In this document: positions 63,688-64,000 of the stretch, piece after piece | Position numbering within the stretch: position 1 is the first letter of the stretch | Layout of the letters: each line of letters starts with the position of its first letter | Assembly (NCBI RefSeq): GCF_900103715.1 | Contig: NZ_FNHL01000002.1 | Span: forward strand, 124,001 to 188,000 | Direction: 5' to 3' | DNA length: 64,000 nt | Source of the DNA: Halogranum gelatinilyticum | GTDB taxonomy: Archaea; Halobacteriota; Halobacteria; Halobacteriales; Haloferacaceae | Program-made: the position numbers and the translations under genes | Notes under the pieces: model-generated | What the model was told of the DNA's origin: nothing | The model's database searches: none | What the model saw: the letters and a program-made list of their open reading frames with translations, nothing else

Positions 63688-64000
63688 ATGCCACAGTCTC
63701 TCGCACCTGCGGAGCCGGACGTCCGAGAGTTCGCCGCGAGCGTCGCCGCCGTCGACGGCCGCGACGTCGTCCTCGACAGCACCTACTTCTACGCCGAGAG
63801 CGGCGGCCAGCCGGCCGATCGGGGAACGCTCGCCGGCCACGTCGTCGAGCACGTCGGGACCAGAGACGGTCAGGTCGTCCACACGCTCGCCGAGGCACCC
63901 GACGTCGCGGTCGGCGAGACCGTCGTCGGCGTCGTCGACAACGACTTCCGGACCTACTGTATGCGGGCGCACACCGCCAGCCACGCGCTCTACGGCGCGG
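63688..64000 (+). CDS. AlaX-type alanyl-tRNA editing protein (3' end outside window)
   Basis: 104 residues of the N-terminus from ATG 63688, cut off by the window end. The AlaRS editing fold begins with VLDSTYFYAESGGQPADRGT (about 30-49), and the zinc site starts at HTASHALYG (H-x3-H). Free-standing AlaX enzymes remove Ser or Gly wrongly attached to tRNA-Ala. The lack of a catalytic synthetase region before this point excludes AlaRS itself. It follows MBF1 by 39 nt. Confidence 0.88.
   Translation, partial: MPQSLAPAEPDVREFAASVAAVDGRDVVLDSTYFYAESGGQPADRGTLAGHVVEHVGTRDGQVVHTLAEAPDVAVGETVVGVVDNDFRTYCMRAHTASHALYGA

Overview
The window comes from a halophilic archaeon (class Halobacteria). The DNA is GC-rich and the predicted proteins are strongly acidic. 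Basal machinery is archaeal (GINS51 and the primase small subunit, an Lsm protein, eL37, MBF1, RtcB with archease, GTP cyclohydrolase III, an RNase J of archaeal type). Several promoters have a TATA box about 26 nt before the start codon, which is the haloarchaeal leaderless arrangement. The genus cannot be fixed from sequence alone. Apart from one insertion the region looks like ordinary chromosome.

Layout. 1-660 is the end of an AstE/AspA-like gene, followed by UPF0179 and DUF5820 genes. 2122-9844 is a stress/stationary-phase type operon: two PrkA (YeaG-like) kinases, a YeaH-like VWA protein (DUF444) and SpoVR, with a 19-codon ORF overlapping the DUF444 stop and the SpoVR start. 10013-12674 holds a DASH cryptochrome/photolyase, DsbB and a membrane-linked HTH protein.

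13069-21648 is an integrated element of about 8.5 kb. A 56-nt direct repeat of the tRNA-Glu 3' part bounds it, with the intact tRNA at the integrase end. It carries a tyrosine integrase with a coupled small gene, a 1293-residue type IIG-like restriction-methylation enzyme, two proteins of unknown function, about 1 kb of AT-richer non-coding DNA and a possible gene remnant.

21747-33316 is metabolic and housekeeping: a 3-hydroxyacyl-CoA dehydrogenase/enoyl-CoA hydratase fusion, an AlkA-like glycosylase, a methyltransferase, a RimK-retropepsin fusion divergent from an AstE-like deacylase, the sdhCDBA operon, an unusual tRNA-like gene, a small HTH protein, tRNA-Thr and a GNAT enzyme. 33520-39500 is a branched-chain amino-acid-type ABC transporter (livHMGF with livJ on the other strand) with a TFS-like zinc-ribbon protein between; an 83-nt insert with its own 28-codon ORF separates livG and livF.

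39629-49248 covers a CBS/zinc-ribbon protein, arfA, udk, a lipoprotein, a structured region before RNase J, RNase J with prenyl diphosphate synthase, a peroxiredoxin, GINS51-PriS and a GNAT. 49384-64000 covers archease, DoxX and RtcB, an Mrp ATPase, a uracil-DNA-glycosylase-like protein lacking a catalytic motif, tRNA-Ser, lsm-rpl37e, purF, a histidine kinase, a MoaD-like protein ending in Cys-Cys, a DUF420 protein, tRNA-Leu, MBF1 and the start of an AlaX-type editing protein.

The most unusual things are the tRNA-Glu element with its modification enzyme, the odd tRNA-like gene at 31670, the structured leader before RNase J, and three divergent family members that lack a signature motif (TFS-like, UDG-like, MoaD-like). 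No CRISPR array, complete insertion sequence or rRNA gene was seen.
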